Positions 8,969-18,799 of a stretch of 64,000 nucleotides of DNA are shown here, piece after piece. The position numbers and the translations under genes are program-made. How positions within the stretch are numbered: the stretch's first letter is position 1; every line of letters starts with the position of its first letter. The DNA lies in the NCBI RefSeq assembly GCF_001440345.1, contig NZ_LJYX01000016.1, positions 124,001 to 188,000 on the forward strand, given 5' to 3'. Source of the DNA: Colwellia sp. TT2012 (GTDB taxonomy: Bacteria > Pseudomonadota > Gammaproteobacteria > Enterobacterales > Alteromonadaceae). Under the pieces are notes generated by a model. That model had not been told where the DNA came from. It saw nothing but the letters and a program-made list of their open reading frames with translations, and ran no database searches.

Positions 8969-11449
8969 ATGACTAGCCAATGTTTTCACTGCAATGAAGC
9001 AATTCCCTCGGGTATTAAGCTGTTTGTTACCATTAATAACACAGCAAAAATAATGTGTTGTGTGGGTTGCCAAGCGGTAGCTCAAACCATTGTTGATAAT
9101 GGTTTAACGCAATATTATGCCGTAAGAACTGAACCGGCGCATAAAAGCCAAGCGTTAGTGCCTGAACAATTACAAAAGCATAAATTACTTGATGAAGCGG
9201 TATTGCAAAGTGAGTTTATTTATCAAGATAAAGAAAGTAAAGAGGCGATACTAAGTATTGATGGCATGAGTTGTGCTGCCTGTGCTTGGCTTATCGAGAT
9301 GAAGCTAGGTAAACTAACCGGCCTGCTTAGTATTAACGTCAATGCGACGACCCAAAGAGCCACGGTTAAATGGCGAGATAGTGCGATAAAATTAAGTGCT
9401 ATTTTATTAGCTATCGAAAAAGTTGGCTACCAAGCACTGCCTTTTAAAGCCAATGATGCGGAATTAAGCAATAAAAAACAAAGTAAAGCTTTTATTAAAC
9501 GCTTGGGTATTAGCGGTATTTTAATGATGCAAATCATGATGATAGCCTTTGGTCTTTATTTTGGTGCCTTTACAGATATGACTGAACACAATAAAGTCTA
9601 TTTACGCTGGGTCAGCTTTATATTGACTACACCCATTATTTTTTATGGTGCCTGGCCCTTCTATATTGGGGCAATAAAAGCCCTTAAAGCCAAGCGTTTA
9701 TCTATGGATGTGCCCGTCTCTATTGCCATTATTTTAGCCTTTACCGCCAGTGCTTGGGCAACAATTACCCAACAAGGAGAAGTGTACTTTGAGTCAGTTG
9801 CTATGTTCACCTTCCTGCTGCTTATTGGTAAATTTTTAGAATTTAGAGCCCGCTCGCGCGCCGCACAAGTATCGGCTAACTTATTAAAATTAATGCCGAT
9901 GATGGCAACCAAAGTGCTTTCTTTAAATGATAGCAAGGTGGGCGATAGTATTGACGCTAAAACGCAAAACAAAGAAACTTACAGCAAAGAAGTATTAGTA
10001 GCCGCAAAGCAGTTGCTTAAAGGCGATATCGTTATTATAAAACCCGGTGAAGTAGTCCCCGCTGATGGTGTTATTATTTCGGGTATTAGCCAATTAAATG
10101 AGGCCATGCTCTCGGGCGAGCAATTACCTATTAGTAAAACAATAAATGACAGTGTTTTCGCTGGTACACTCAACGGTGACGGCAATATTACCGTACAAGT
10201 AAAACAAGCGACTAGCCAATCTTTTTTGAGCCAACTGATTCGTTTAAGTGAGCAATCACAAGCCCACAAACCCAAAATTGCCCAGTTATCGGATAAAATA
10301 GCTCAGTACTTTGTTGCCCTTATTCTATTAACCTCCATTGCTACGGCAATTTATTGGCAGCAACACCTGCCAGAAGAAGCCTTTTGGATTACCCTTTCCG
10401 TTTTAGTCGCTACCTGCCCTTGTGCACTTTCTCTTGCAACACCTACCGGCTTAACGTGTGCAACCACGCGGTTAAATCGCGCTGGCATTATGATTAAAGG
10501 CGGTCATGTTATGGAGACCATGCCAAAAATAAATTGTTTTGCTTTTGATAAAACGGGTACCTTGACCACGGGTGAATTTACCATTCACCAGGTTGAGTTA
10601 ATCGATAACGATGCAAGTATTACTGGTTCAAAATACAGCAAAGAGCAAGTACTCGCCATTGCCGCAGCATTAGAAGCGCACTCTGAGCACCCTATTGCCA
10701 AGCCTTTTGGCGAACATAGAGATTACAGTTTAACGACGCAACAGATAAAAGTACATTCTGGTCAAGGTGTTAGTGGTATTATTGATAACATTGACTATGC
10801 CATTGGTAAACGCTCCTGGTTAGAGAAAAACGCTGTTCTAAAGGATAGTCATACACCATCATTTAATGGTACCAGCTGCCTTTTAATGGCTAATAAAAGG
10901 ATTATTGCTGCTTTTTACTTAATTGATAAAGTTCGCGATGAAGCCTTTGCCACCATATCTAGCTTAAACAAAGACAACAAAACCTTATTGTTATCGGGTG
11001 ATGGTCAAATAGCTTGCGACAATTTAGCGCAAACACTGCCGCTTAATATCGTCTTGGGCGGATTAAGTGCCCAAGATAAAATGCAGCAAATTAAATATGC
11101 CCAAGAGCAAGGTTTTAAAGTCGCTATGATCGGAGATGGTGTTAACGATTCACCGGTATTTGGCGCGGCCCATGTGTCTATTGCCATGGGCTGTGGTGCA
11201 GATATTACTAAAAGTGGCGCCGATGTCATATTGCTTAATAACAAACTAAGCAGTATCAATACCTTGATAGAAATCTCTCGTAGAACGCGTCGAATAATTT
11301 TCCAAAATTACTTATGGGCCTTTGGTTATAATGCTATGGTATTACCCTTAGCTGTGACAGGTTATATAACACCTTATATGGCAGTCATTGGTATGTCGGC
11401 CAGCTCGATTCTAGTGATTACTAATTCATTACGTATACTTAAACAGTAA
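8969..11449 (+). CDS. ccoI: P1B-type copper-exporting ATPase for cbb3 oxidase assembly
   Basis: Inner-membrane Cu-ATPase of the FixI/CcoI type, which supplies copper for the CuB centre of CcoN. The N-terminus has a cysteine-rich metal-binding segment (CFHC at 5-8; MCCVGC at 29-34), then an HMA domain with GMSCAAC (Cys102, Cys105). Membrane segments include the CPC transport motif (VATCPCALSLATP). The catalytic parts are complete: phosphorylated Asp in DKTGT, SEHP, and GDGVNDSP. The 826 residues are typical of FixI with the extra N-terminal cysteine domain. It follows ccoH and precedes ccoS. Confidence 0.95.
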   Translation: MTSQCFHCNEAIPSGIKLFVTINNTAKIMCCVGCQAVAQTIVDNGLTQYYAVRTEPAHKSQALVPEQLQKHKLLDEAVLQSEFIYQDKESKEAILSIDGMSCAACAWLIEMKLGKLTGLLSINVNATTQRATVKWRDSAIKLSAILLAIEKVGYQALPFKANDAELSNKKQSKAFIKRLGISGILMMQIMMIAFGLYFGAFTDMTEHNKVYLRWVSFILTTPIIFYGAWPFYIGAIKALKAKRLSMDVPVSIAIILAFTASAWATITQQGEVYFESVAMFTFLLLIGKFLEFRARSRAAQVSANLLKLMPMMATKVLSLNDSKVGDSIDAKTQNKETYSKEVLVAAKQLLKGDIVIIKPGEVVPADGVIISGISQLNEAMLSGEQLPISKTINDSVFAGTLNGDGNITVQVKQATSQSFLSQLIRLSEQSQAHKPKIAQLSDKIAQYFVALILLTSIATAIYWQQHLPEEAFWITLSVLVATCPCALSLATPTGLTCATTRLNRAGIMIKGGHVMETMPKINCFAFDKTGTLTTGEFTIHQVELIDNDASITGSKYSKEQVLAIAAALEAHSEHPIAKPFGEHRDYSLTTQQIKVHSGQGVSGIIDNIDYAIGKRSWLEKNAVLKDSHTPSFNGTSCLLMANKRIIAAFYLIDKVRDEAFATISSLNKDNKTLLLSGDGQIACDNLAQTLPLNIVLGGLSAQDKMQQIKYAQEQGFKVAMIGDGVNDSPVFGAAHVSIAMGCGADITKSGADVILLNNKLSSINTLIEISRRTRRIIFQNYLWAFGYNAMVLPLAVTGYITPYMAVIGMSASSILVITNSLRILKQ

Positions 11450-11468
11450 GTTACAGGGTAAATTAAGA

Positions 11469-11684
11469 ATGAGCATTATGTATATTTTAATCCCAGTCGC
11501 CGTTATATTAAGCATTTTAGCGATTTACCTATTTTTCTGGGCGGTGAAGGCTGAACAATTTGATGACCTTGAAAAACAAGGCATGAGTATTCTTTTTGAT
11601 GAAGAACAACCGCCTAAAAGTAACAAAGAAAGGCCTGATGATGAAATAGCAAGCAGTACCAGACCACAGAAAAGTCCCAAATAA
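11469..11684 (+). CDS. ccoS: cbb3-type cytochrome oxidase assembly protein CcoS
   Basis: A 71-residue protein with one membrane span (MYILIPVAVILSILAIYLFFWAVK) and the characteristic following sequence FDDLEKQGMSILFD (family pattern Q[FY]DDLE..). CcoS is needed for cofactor insertion into cbb3 oxidase. It starts 19 nt after ccoI and ends 3 nt before the next gene, so it is clearly in the same operon. The hydrophilic tail is slightly longer than in short CcoS proteins. Confidence 0.93.
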   Translation: MSIMYILIPVAVILSILAIYLFFWAVKAEQFDDLEKQGMSILFDEEQPPKSNKERPDDEIASSTRPQKSPK

Positions 11685-11687
11685 CCA

Positions 11688-12434
11688 ATGAGCTTAGATC
11701 TATTTTCCGCTTTTATCATCGGTTTACTCGGCTCTGGTCACTGCTTGGCTATGTGTGGAGGCATTACCACTATGCTGACCTCGGCTATCAAACCGACTCA
11801 CTTAGCAAGGGCTAAAAACACCAGCCCAGGCGATATCCCAGTTAAGGTAAACCTTGCACCGTCTAACTGCTCCCCACCAACATCTCGTTTGAATTTAGTC
11901 TTTTTCTACCATATGGGACGTATTGCCAGTTATTGTTTAATTGGCGCGATTGTCGGTTTTACTGGTTCTATTGCCGCTAAGAATATTGGTGTACCTATTG
12001 CTGGCTTGCGTTTACTCGCCGCTGTTTTCCTTATTTTATTGGGTTTATATATAGGACAATGGCTTTTCTGGCTTAACCGAGTCGAATCACTTGGTAAAGG
12101 TTTATGGGCTTTTATATCGCCCTTGGCCAAACATGTGATCCCTGTTGATAATAGTAAAAAAGCACTGGGCTTAGGCGCTTTATGGGGCTGGTTACCTTGT
12201 GGCTTAGTCTATTCGACCCTAACGTGGGCACTCGCTAGCGGTAGTAGCCTAACAGGCGCAGCCATTATGCTTTTTTTCGGTTTAGGCACATTACCTGCCT
12301 TAATAGCATTATCACTGGGGATCGTTAGCATAAAAAAACTACTAGTCAACCACGTTTTTAGGAAAATCATGGCAATTACACTTATTGGCTATGGCTGCTA
12401 TAGTTTTATTGTTGCATATCAACTTATGTTCTAA
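11688..12434 (+). CDS. TauE/SafE-like (DsbD_2 domain) membrane protein of the cbb3 cluster
   Basis: A 248-residue polytopic inner-membrane protein with six or more hydrophobic segments. The N-terminal GSGHCLAMCGGI motif and the later LGALWGWLPCGLVYS are hallmarks of the DsbD_2/UreH-like transmembrane family, usually named sulfite exporter TauE/SafE family. Such genes commonly follow ccoS and are thought to move metal ions or reducing equivalents during oxidase assembly; the substrate is not established. It starts 3 nt after ccoS, which supports translational coupling. A hydrophilic insertion lies near residues 35-65 between the first two membrane segments. Confidence 0.85.
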   Translation: MSLDLFSAFIIGLLGSGHCLAMCGGITTMLTSAIKPTHLARAKNTSPGDIPVKVNLAPSNCSPPTSRLNLVFFYHMGRIASYCLIGAIVGFTGSIAAKNIGVPIAGLRLLAAVFLILLGLYIGQWLFWLNRVESLGKGLWAFISPLAKHVIPVDNSKKALGLGALWGWLPCGLVYSTLTWALASGSSLTGAAIMLFFGLGTLPALIALSLGIVSIKKLLVNHVFRKIMAITLIGYGCYSFIVAYQLMF

Positions 12435-12487
12435 TAACATAGACTTGCCTTATTTTAGTGTAACTAGTTAGATCACAGAGTAATAAC

Positions 12488-13207
12488 ATGCCCAATATAA
12501 ATTGTCCTTCGACACAACATATCAATTGTCAAAACTGTAGTATTAGTGAGCTATGTTTACCCTTTTCTCTCAATGATAAAGAACTTGATACCCTTGACGG
12601 AATTATTGACCGTAAACGTCCGGTTCATAAAGGCGATAAAATTTTTCATGATGGCCAAAAATTTAATGCCTTATATGCCATACGTTCAGGTACATTCAAA
12701 ACATTCACCGTTAATAAACAAGGCGAAGAGCAAATTACTGGCTTTCATTTAGCGGGTGATTTACTTGGCTTTGATGCCATCGCTGAAGATTCTCACCCAA
12801 GTTTTGCCCAAGCACTAGAAACCTCAATGGTCTGTGAAATTCCATATACTCAGTTAGATGTATTATCTAATACTATGCCTAAGCTGAAAAAACAGGTATT
12901 ACGCTTGATGAGTCACGAAATTAAAACCGATCAGCAAATGCTTACCCTGCTTAATAGGAAGAATGCCGAACAACGTGTCGCCACTTTCATCGTTAACTTA
13001 AGTGAGCGCTACCATGCCCGTGGTCTATCTGCGACAGAGTTTCGTTTGACCATGACCCGTAGTGACATTGGTAATTATATTGGTTTAACCGTGGAAACGG
13101 TTAGCCGCTTATTTAATCGCTTCCATAAAAGTGGTTTAATCAAAGTCGATGGTAAATTAATTACCATCTTAGATACCGAAAAACTCTGTGAGACTGCCGC
13201 GCTCTAA
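12488..13207 (+). CDS. fnr: FNR/EtrA oxygen-responsive transcription regulator
   Basis: CRP-FNR family regulator active as a dimer when its [4Fe-4S] cluster is intact under low oxygen. The cluster ligands are all present: Cys14, Cys17 and Cys23 at the N-terminus ([12 protein letters not shown]) and Cys116 (SMVCEIPY). The effector domain closely follows E. coli Fnr ([18 protein letters not shown]). The C-terminal helix-turn-helix carries [12 protein letters not shown], with the E..SR residues that read TTGAT half-sites. The 239 residues are normal for the family. It lies 53 nt after the TauE-like gene, and FNR boxes occur before ccoN and uspE. Confidence 0.96.
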   Translation: MPNINCPSTQHINCQNCSISELCLPFSLNDKELDTLDGIIDRKRPVHKGDKIFHDGQKFNALYAIRSGTFKTFTVNKQGEEQITGFHLAGDLLGFDAIAEDSHPSFAQALETSMVCEIPYTQLDVLSNTMPKLKKQVLRLMSHEIKTDQQMLTLLNRKNAEQRVATFIVNLSERYHARGLSATEFRLTMTRSDIGNYIGLTVETVSRLFNRFHKSGLIKVDGKLITILDTEKLCETAAL

Positions 13208-13278
13208 CGCCCCCCAACTAGTTTCTTGCTCTTGATTTTATTTCTTTTAACAAAGAATAAAACCAAAGAAAATTAAAC

Positions 13279-13320
13279 TTGATTTAAAACAAGCATTAAT
13301 TTGTCAACTTTGCTATAAAT
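13279..13320 (+). promoter_or_regulatory. FNR-dependent class II promoter upstream of uspE
   Basis: TTGATTTAAAACAA (13279-13292) matches the FNR palindrome in 9 of 10 defined bases. An extended -10 (TGCTATAAAT, 13311-13320) lies downstream. Taking TATAAA as the -10 places the start near 13326-13327, exactly 41.5 nt from the box centre, the spacing of class II FNR promoters. Confidence 0.7.
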
Positions 13321-13366
13321 AAGCTAGCGTTGCTGAACTTTACATTTTATTTTGCTAGAGGTTGCC

Positions 13367-14314
13367 ATGGACATGTATCAAAATATCCTTGTTGTGATTG
13401 ATCCGACAACAGAAGAACAAAAAGCACTTAAAAGAGCTATAGACCTTGCTGAAAGAATTCACACGGCTCGCCCTGATCAGCAAATAAATATTACCGCTTT
13501 TTTTAGTATTTTTGATTTTTCTTATGAAATGACCACTATTTTATCCAGTGTCGACCGGGATAACATGCGCCAAATGGTTATTAATGAAAGACAAGTATGG
13601 CTAGATGACATTATCTCAGAAACAAATTGCCAAATGAAGATTACCAGCCAAGTGGTTTGGCATAACCGACCTTTTGAAGCCATTATCAAGCAAGTTATTG
13701 CACATAATTATGACTTGGTAATTAAAGGCACACATCAACATGATAAGTTTAAATCGGTGGTCTTCACCCCAACTGATTGGCATATATTGAGAAAATGTCC
13801 TTGTCCGGTGTTACTCGTTAAAGAGCACAAGTGGCCACTACAAGGCAATATATTAGCGGCGGTCAATGTTGGTAGTGATGAAACTGAACACTTATCTTTA
13901 AATAATACCATAACCACACACGCAAAAAATCTTGCGCAGTTAATTACTGCAAATGTGCACTTAGTTAACTCTTACCCGGGCACACCAGTCAATATTGCTA
14001 TTGAAATCCCAGAGTTTGATGCCAGCGAATACAACAGTACCATGCAAATACACCATCAAGAAGCGATGAACCAGCACGCGAATAGCTTTGACATTCCCTT
14101 AGCTAACACTTATGTTGAAGAAGGCTTGCCCGAAAGCGTTATTGAGCAAGTCGCGTTAAAAATTGATGCCGAATTAGTTATCTTGGGTACTGTTGGTCGT
14201 ACCGGCATCTCTGCGGCGCTGATTGGTAATACTGCCGAACATGTTATTGACCAGTTAAACTGTGATGTACTGGCCCTCAAACCTGATGGTTATGTGTCAC
14301 CACTTGCTGATTAA
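13367..14314 (+). CDS. uspE: tandem universal stress protein UspE
   Basis: Cytosolic protein of two fused Usp domains, 315 residues, strongly similar to E. coli UspE. Domain 1 runs about 1-150 (MYQNILVVIDP; FSYEMTT; HNRPFEAII; FTPTDWHILRKCPCPVLLV). Domain 2 runs about 155-310 (NILAAVNVGSD; TPVNIAIEIPEF; ending GTVGRTGISAALIGNTAEHV, an ATP-binding-type G-2X-G-9X-G pattern). The start MDMYQN matches MAMYQN in E. coli and has an AGAGG site five nt upstream; an in-frame ATG 15 nt earlier is less likely. The FNR-type promoter upstream points to induction on oxygen limitation. Confidence 0.94.
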   Translation: MDMYQNILVVIDPTTEEQKALKRAIDLAERIHTARPDQQINITAFFSIFDFSYEMTTILSSVDRDNMRQMVINERQVWLDDIISETNCQMKITSQVVWHNRPFEAIIKQVIAHNYDLVIKGTHQHDKFKSVVFTPTDWHILRKCPCPVLLVKEHKWPLQGNILAAVNVGSDETEHLSLNNTITTHAKNLAQLITANVHLVNSYPGTPVNIAIEIPEFDASEYNSTMQIHHQEAMNQHANSFDIPLANTYVEEGLPESVIEQVALKIDAELVILGTVGRTGISAALIGNTAEHVIDQLNCDVLALKPDGYVSPLAD

Positions 14315-14343
14315 ACGGACCGCGCAGACGAATAGCTTAAATG

Positions 14344-14380
14344 AACGGCAAAACTACCCTAGTGTTGCCGTTTTGTCTTT
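14344..14380 (+). terminator. intrinsic terminator after uspE
   Basis: AACGGCAA (14344-14351) pairs with TTGCCGTT (14365-14372). The stem extends inward with ACTA/TAGT around a CCC loop after one mismatch, and is followed by the T-rich tract TTGTCTTTT. Confidence 0.85.
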
Positions 14381-14402
14381 TAAATATTGGTAATGCCGCT
14401 AG

Positions 14403-15383
14403 TTATAAGTGAATAAGCTGCGTTTGTTTAAGTCGACTTAAGCTAAGGTGAAATAAGTTATCTGCTTGTGACATGGAAATAGCCTCAAAGTGCACACTAT
14501 CACCTTGGCGTAATTGCGAAAGCTTCGCGCAATCGGATGAAATAACCGCACCAATTTTAGGATAGCCGCCAATAGTTTGTCTGTCATTAAGTAACACTAT
14601 CGGCTGACCATCTGCCGGTATTTGCACCGCGCCATAACAAATTCCTTCCGATAATATGCCATTAATATCAGCCTTTATCGCTCGCCCTTGCAAACGATAG
14701 CCCATACGATCCCAGTGTTTACTAACTTGATATTCATTAGTAAAGAACAACCTTTTCTCTATCGCAGAGAAATGTTGCTGCTGATAACTGAGTACCGTGT
14801 GTAATAGCACCTCTTTAGCATAGTGAGGTTGTCGATGCTCAGGTAGCATTAATTGTTTTCGCTGATAACCTTCTCTCGACACAATATGGCAAGGTAATAC
14901 CTCATTGACGGCAAGTTTCTCACCATTTAAGCCGCCGACCGACTCTCGACAAACGGTGGCTGTGCTACCAAAACTGGCTTTAATGACAAAGCCACCCGCT
15001 ACCGCTAAATAGCAACGTACACCAACGGGCGCAAACCCAAAGCAAACACTATCACCGGCTTTAACAAGGAAGCTTTGCCAAAGTGCTTTTGCGCGGCCAT
15101 TGACGGTTAGCGGCATGGGTGCACCGGTAACCGCAATAATACAATCGACTTGTGCTATTAACTGTAAACCACCTAAACTAATTTCAATAACGGTCGCATT
15201 AAGTGCATTACCACATAAGCTATTGGCCCAATAAAAGGCTAAGGAGTCTGCAGGGCCGCCGTTGGTCAATCCTAAATTAAAGACGCCAAAACGGCCAGCA
15301 TCTTGAACTAAGCTCAACACCCCTGCATTAGTGACTAAAAAGCCGCGGGGCTTATTATCCGCTTTAGTTAGTACTTTACTCAT
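14403..15383 (-). CDS. pxpC: 5-oxoprolinase subunit C (biotin-dependent carboxyltransferase family, KipA-like)
   Basis: Subunit of the prokaryotic ATP-dependent 5-oxoprolinase PxpABC, which opens 5-oxoproline (a spontaneous damage product of glutamine and glutamate) to L-glutamate. The 326-residue protein shows the family blocks VQDAGRFGVFNLGLTNGGP, VTGAPMPLTVNG, and GYRLQGRAI, then SEGICYGAVQIPADGQPIVL and TIGGYPKIGAVISSD. The length agrees with E. coli PxpC. It is the last gene of pxpA-pxpB-pxpC, with 79 nt between pxpB and pxpC, so it is probably the same transcript. Confidence 0.93.
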   Translation of the reverse strand: MSKVLTKADNKPRGFLVTNAGVLSLVQDAGRFGVFNLGLTNGGPADSLAFYWANSLCGNALNATVIEISLGGLQLIAQVDCIIAVTGAPMPLTVNGRAKALWQSFLVKAGDSVCFGFAPVGVRCYLAVAGGFVIKASFGSTATVCRESVGGLNGEKLAVNEVLPCHIVSREGYQRKQLMLPEHRQPHYAKEVLLHTVLSYQQQHFSAIEKRLFFTNEYQVSKHWDRMGYRLQGRAIKADINGILSEGICYGAVQIPADGQPIVLLNDRQTIGGYPKIGAVISSDCAKLSQLRQGDSVHFEAISMSQADNLFHLSLSRLKQTQLIHL

Positions 15384-15462
15384 AAGGCTATAACCTTCAT
15401 ATCCGTACTCACCGGCCCTCGTCTAACCTTATTTAAATAACTATTGAATATCGTCACAAACA

Positions 15463-16179
15463 TCAAGATAATTTACCACCTAGGTTAAGATACTGCTGTC
15501 TATCAATGGCGATGAACTTTACCCTATCGCCTACTGCAAGTGGCATTACCGGCTTTGCCTGCGGATTAAACATATCAACAGGACATAAACCTATGATATT
15601 CCAACCACCGGGAGATTGGGCTGGATAAACTGCTGTTTGTCTATCCGCAATAGCGACCGCTCCTTTGGGCACTTTTAATCTAGGGCTAGTTAGCCTTGGC
15701 ATGGCAATGCGCTCATCAACTTCACCTAGATAAGCAAAACCTGGGGCAAAACCTATGGCATAAACACGATACTCTTGCCCTTGATGTAAAGCGATAACTT
15801 GCTCGACACTCAGCTTGGCGTGTTTAGCAATGCGCACTAAATCCATGCCTGATTCGAGCGAATAATAACTAGGTAGCTCAATTAACCTGCCCGGCTTACT
15901 GTTGGCCTGGTTACATTGCTTTAATAGTTCTTGCAGCTGGTTACGTAAATGGTGATGGTCAATTTTAAGTAAATCGAATACCACTAAAATAGAGGCATAT
16001 GAAGGGATAAGATCAACAATCACGGCTGATAGATGTTGCCGAATAAGCTGCTCTGCTTGCTGAACTGTGCGGTTAATTTCAGCAGAAACAACAAGCGAAC
16101 TCTGCTCACGGGGTGAGAAATAAAGTATCAGAGCATTTTCACCGGCAACGTCGAGGTGGATAGTATCGTTAATTTTCAT
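15463..16179 (-). CDS. pxpB: 5-oxoprolinase subunit B (KipI-like)
   Basis: A 238-residue KipI/AHS1-family subunit of 5-oxoprolinase, which works with PxpC as the heteromer that couples ATP to ring opening. Family motifs are present: GFAPGFAYLGEVD, AMPRLTSPRLKVPKGAVAIA, and the tail QTAVYPAQSPGGWNIIG followed by FNPQAKPVMPLAVGDRV. The length is close to E. coli PxpB (218), with a slightly long N-terminus (NDTIHLDVAGENALILYF). It lies between pxpA (36 nt) and pxpC on the same strand. Confidence 0.93.
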   Translation of the reverse strand: MKINDTIHLDVAGENALILYFSPREQSSLVVSAEINRTVQQAEQLIRQHLSAVIVDLIPSYASILVVFDLLKIDHHHLRNQLQELLKQCNQANSKPGRLIELPSYYSLESGMDLVRIAKHAKLSVEQVIALHQGQEYRVYAIGFAPGFAYLGEVDERIAMPRLTSPRLKVPKGAVAIADRQTAVYPAQSPGGWNIIGLCPVDMFNPQAKPVMPLAVGDRVKFIAIDRQQYLNLGGKLS

Positions 16180-16215
16180 CGGCGGTAAGTATCATTAGTC
16201 TTTACTACCATGGTA

Positions 16216-16947
16216 TCAGCTCAGTAAAGCTTTAATTTCGCTAATGGCTTGCACCCCGGCAAGGTTATCTCCATGAACACATAAACTATCGACGTTCAGT
16301 GCAAGTACCTTACCTGATACAGTAGTGATTGTGCCCTGTTCAACTAGTTGCTTAACTTGCGCCAACATGGCAGATTTATTTAACACGGCCCCTGCTTGAC
16401 TACGTGCTAGTAACCGACCTTCATCGTCATAACAGCGGTCGGCAAAGGCTTCTGCGTATACTGAGATGCCAAACGTATTAGCTTGTGTTTTAAACGCCGC
16501 CAACTCGGGCGTAGCTTGTAACATCAGAGTGAGTTGCTGTGGATATTGACTTAAGGCCATTAAAATAGCGGTAAATACTGCCGGCTTTTGCATCATATCG
16601 TTATAAAGCGCACCATGTGGCTTTACATAATCTATCGACAGTCCTTGTGCCCTTGCCATACCGTCTAATGCTGCTACTTGATAGTGGATTAGGGCAATAA
16701 TTTCCTCGGTTGAGCAAACCATAGCACGTCGGCCGAAACCAACTAAATCAGGGTAGCTAGGATGTGCACCGACACTCACTTGATGTTGTTTTGCTAAGGC
16801 CAATGTTTTTTGCATGACTAAGGGGTCGCCGCCATGAAAGCCGCAGGCAATATTTGCTTGGTCAATATGGGGTATGACTTCATTATCGAGTCCCATGGTC
16901 CAAGCGCCAAAGCTCTCCCCTAAATCACAGTTTAATTTCATTGCCAT
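16216..16947 (-). CDS. pxpA: 5-oxoprolinase subunit A (LamB/YcsF family)
   Basis: First gene of the pxpABC operon; TIM-barrel-type LamB/YcsF protein of 243 residues. The N-terminus KLNCDLGESFGAWTMGLDNE and the next block IDQANIACGFHGGDP are the family signatures; SVGAHPSYPDLVGFGRR and YVKPHGALYNDM follow. The C-terminus NVDSLCVHGDNLAGV is also typical. PxpA is thought to supply the carbohydrate-like catalytic subunit of the 5-oxoprolinase complex. No dedicated regulator gene is seen next to the operon. Confidence 0.95.
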   Translation of the reverse strand: MAMKLNCDLGESFGAWTMGLDNEVIPHIDQANIACGFHGGDPLVMQKTLALAKQHQVSVGAHPSYPDLVGFGRRAMVCSTEEIIALIHYQVAALDGMARAQGLSIDYVKPHGALYNDMMQKPAVFTAILMALSQYPQQLTLMLQATPELAAFKTQANTFGISVYAEAFADRCYDDEGRLLARSQAGAVLNKSAMLAQVKQLVEQGTITTVSGKVLALNVDSLCVHGDNLAGVQAISEIKALLS

Positions 16948-17276
16948 TATTTGTCGCCAGTGTTTTATTTAATGAATCATCTAATCAATCAAAACATATT
17001 GTTATCAAGGATTATATACCCAAAATTAGTGGTTAAAATAGTAACTGAATATATGTTTAATAGAAAGAAATTGGCAAGAACAACGATTGGCGTGGTTAAC
17101 TAAGTTAAGATGATTCAGTTAAGTCGACTTTTTAAATATATTTATTACAGACGCTGTCAGCACTTAGTTAATGCCAAAGTGCAGGGATAATATAAAGCAA
17201 CAACCCAAATGATTATTGCTTTATATTGATAGCGAAAACTTAACTTGGGTAATTCAGCTTTTATAGGCGACTAGAG
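16948..17276. other. intergenic stretch between rimO end and pxpA start, with an inverted repeat
   Basis: No gene is seen. A 12-bp perfect inverted repeat, AATATAAAGCAA (17189-17200) with TTGCTTTATATT (17216-17227), has a 15-nt loop and no T-run on the strand of rimO, so it is a weak candidate for an mRNA-end structure rather than a clear terminator. The pxpA promoter must lie in the AT-rich part near 16950-17050 but no convincing boxes stand out. Confidence 0.45.
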
Positions 17277-18722
17277 TTAAGCCTCTTCATCTTCTACTCT
17301 AACGCCCCAAACATCATGTTCATCGGCGTGAATAATTTGTACCCAAATCAGATCGCCAGGCTTGGCATCAAAATCATCAGACAAATAAACTTTACCATCA
17401 ACTTCTGGAGCATCCGCATAAGATCGCCCTACCGCACCAAGCTCATTAACTTCATCAATGAGAATTAAATATTCTTGGCCAATGCGTGCTTGTAATTTAT
17501 CAGCACTAATTTTGGCTTGCACCGCCATAAATTTTTGTAAACGGGCTTGTTTAGTCGCTTCATCAACATGGTCTGGCAAATTATTGGCGGTAGCGCCGTC
17601 CACATCGGAATAGGCAAAACAGCCAACACGGTCTAATTGTGCTTCTTCTAGAAAATCTAATAACTCTTGAAACTCGTCTTCGGTTTCACCTGGAAAACCA
17701 ACAATAAAGGTTGAACGAATGACTAATTCAGGGCAAATTTCACGCCATTTTTTAATGCGCTCTAGTGTTCTATCTGAACTACCAGGGCGTTTCATTAACT
17801 TCAAAATACGTTTACTGGCATGTTGTAATGGTATATCGAGATAAGGAAGGATTTTACCTGCCGCCATTAACGGAATAACTTTATCAACACTTGGGTACGG
17901 ATAAACATAATGCAAACGTACCCAAATCCCTAATTTACCAAGCTGCTCACATAACGCCAGCATGCTTGTTTTTACCGGCATACCATCCCAGAAATCAGTT
18001 TTATTTTTAACATCAACACCATAAGCCGAGGTATCTTGAGAAATAACCAATAGCTCTTTAACGCCAGCATTCTTTAATCGCTGCGCTTCTCCTAAGACAT
18101 CACCAATGGGGCGTGAGTCTAAATCGCCACGCATTGATGGAATAATGCAAAAAGTACAACGATGATCACAGCCCTCTGATATTTTTAAATAAGCATAATG
18201 CTTAGGCGTAAGTTTAACCCCTTGTGGCGGAACCAAGTCAATAAATGGATTATGTTCAGGTTTAGCAACATGTTCATGCACTTGTTTTAATACTTCATCA
18301 TAAGCATGGGGGCCAGTGACACCGAGGACATTAGGGTGAAGTTCAATAATTTCATCTTTTTTAACACCTAAACAACCAGTAACCAACACTTTGCCATTTG
18401 CAGCTAAGGCTTCACCGATGGTATCTAAAGACTCTTGTACTGCGCTATCAATGAAACCACAGGTATTAACAATCACCAGTTCAGCATCTTCGTAGCTATT
18501 GGTTACATCGTAACCTTCGGTACGAAGTTGAGTAAGAATACGCTCTGAGTCGACTAAATTTTTTGGACACCCAAGAGAGACGAAGCCTATCTTTGCAGCG
18601 CGAACTGGACTTTGCTCACCTTGATTAGCTTTAGAGGTGAAAATAATTGACTGCTCTTCAATGACCTTTTTAGGTGTTTCTAGGGTGGTAGTTTGTTTCG
18701 GGTCAAATTGAGTAACTGTCAT
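17277..18722 (-). CDS. rimO: ribosomal protein S12 methylthiotransferase
   Basis: Radical-SAM methylthiotransferase that adds a methylthio group to a conserved Asp of ribosomal protein S12 (Asp89 in E. coli numbering). Domains in order: N-terminal MTTase domain with [10 protein letters not shown] and VNTCGF; radical SAM core with CDHRCTFC (4Fe-4S ligands); C-terminal TRAM domain. The 481 residues include an N-terminal extension of about 40 residues ([17 protein letters not shown]), which is also seen in Shewanella RimO, so the start is kept. A truncated copy of its 5' part lies at 19862-20018. YcaO, which is known to assist RimO, is encoded about 4 kb away. Confidence 0.96.
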   Translation of the reverse strand: MTVTQFDPKQTTTLETPKKVIEEQSIIFTSKANQGEQSPVRAAKIGFVSLGCPKNLVDSERILTQLRTEGYDVTNSYEDAELVIVNTCGFIDSAVQESLDTIGEALAANGKVLVTGCLGVKKDEIIELHPNVLGVTGPHAYDEVLKQVHEHVAKPEHNPFIDLVPPQGVKLTPKHYAYLKISEGCDHRCTFCIIPSMRGDLDSRPIGDVLGEAQRLKNAGVKELLVISQDTSAYGVDVKNKTDFWDGMPVKTSMLALCEQLGKLGIWVRLHYVYPYPSVDKVIPLMAAGKILPYLDIPLQHASKRILKLMKRPGSSDRTLERIKKWREICPELVIRSTFIVGFPGETEDEFQELLDFLEEAQLDRVGCFAYSDVDGATANNLPDHVDEATKQARLQKFMAVQAKISADKLQARIGQEYLILIDEVNELGAVGRSYADAPEVDGKVYLSDDFDAKPGDLIWVQIIHADEHDVWGVRVEDEEA

Positions 18723-18770
18723 AGGGCGCCTTTACAATAGTAAATGATTCAGGTGAATTTTAGTGCGCAG

Positions 18771-18799
18771 ATTATACAGGAAATTGACGGAGATGTCTT
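18771..18799 (-). promoter_or_regulatory. sigma70-type promoter of rimO
   Basis: On the minus strand, -35 AAGACA (complement 18794-18799) is separated by 17 nt from a perfect -10 TATAAT (complement 18771-18776). This places transcript start about 40 nt before the rimO ATG. Confidence 0.55.

Noticed and set aside
9661-11259. Several minus-strand open frames inside ccoI
   Set aside because: They overlap a complete, conserved P-type ATPase and show no start signals or family motifs.
12546-12752. A 68-codon frame inside fnr in another frame
   Set aside because: It lies within a strongly conserved regulator gene and has no homology that I can see.
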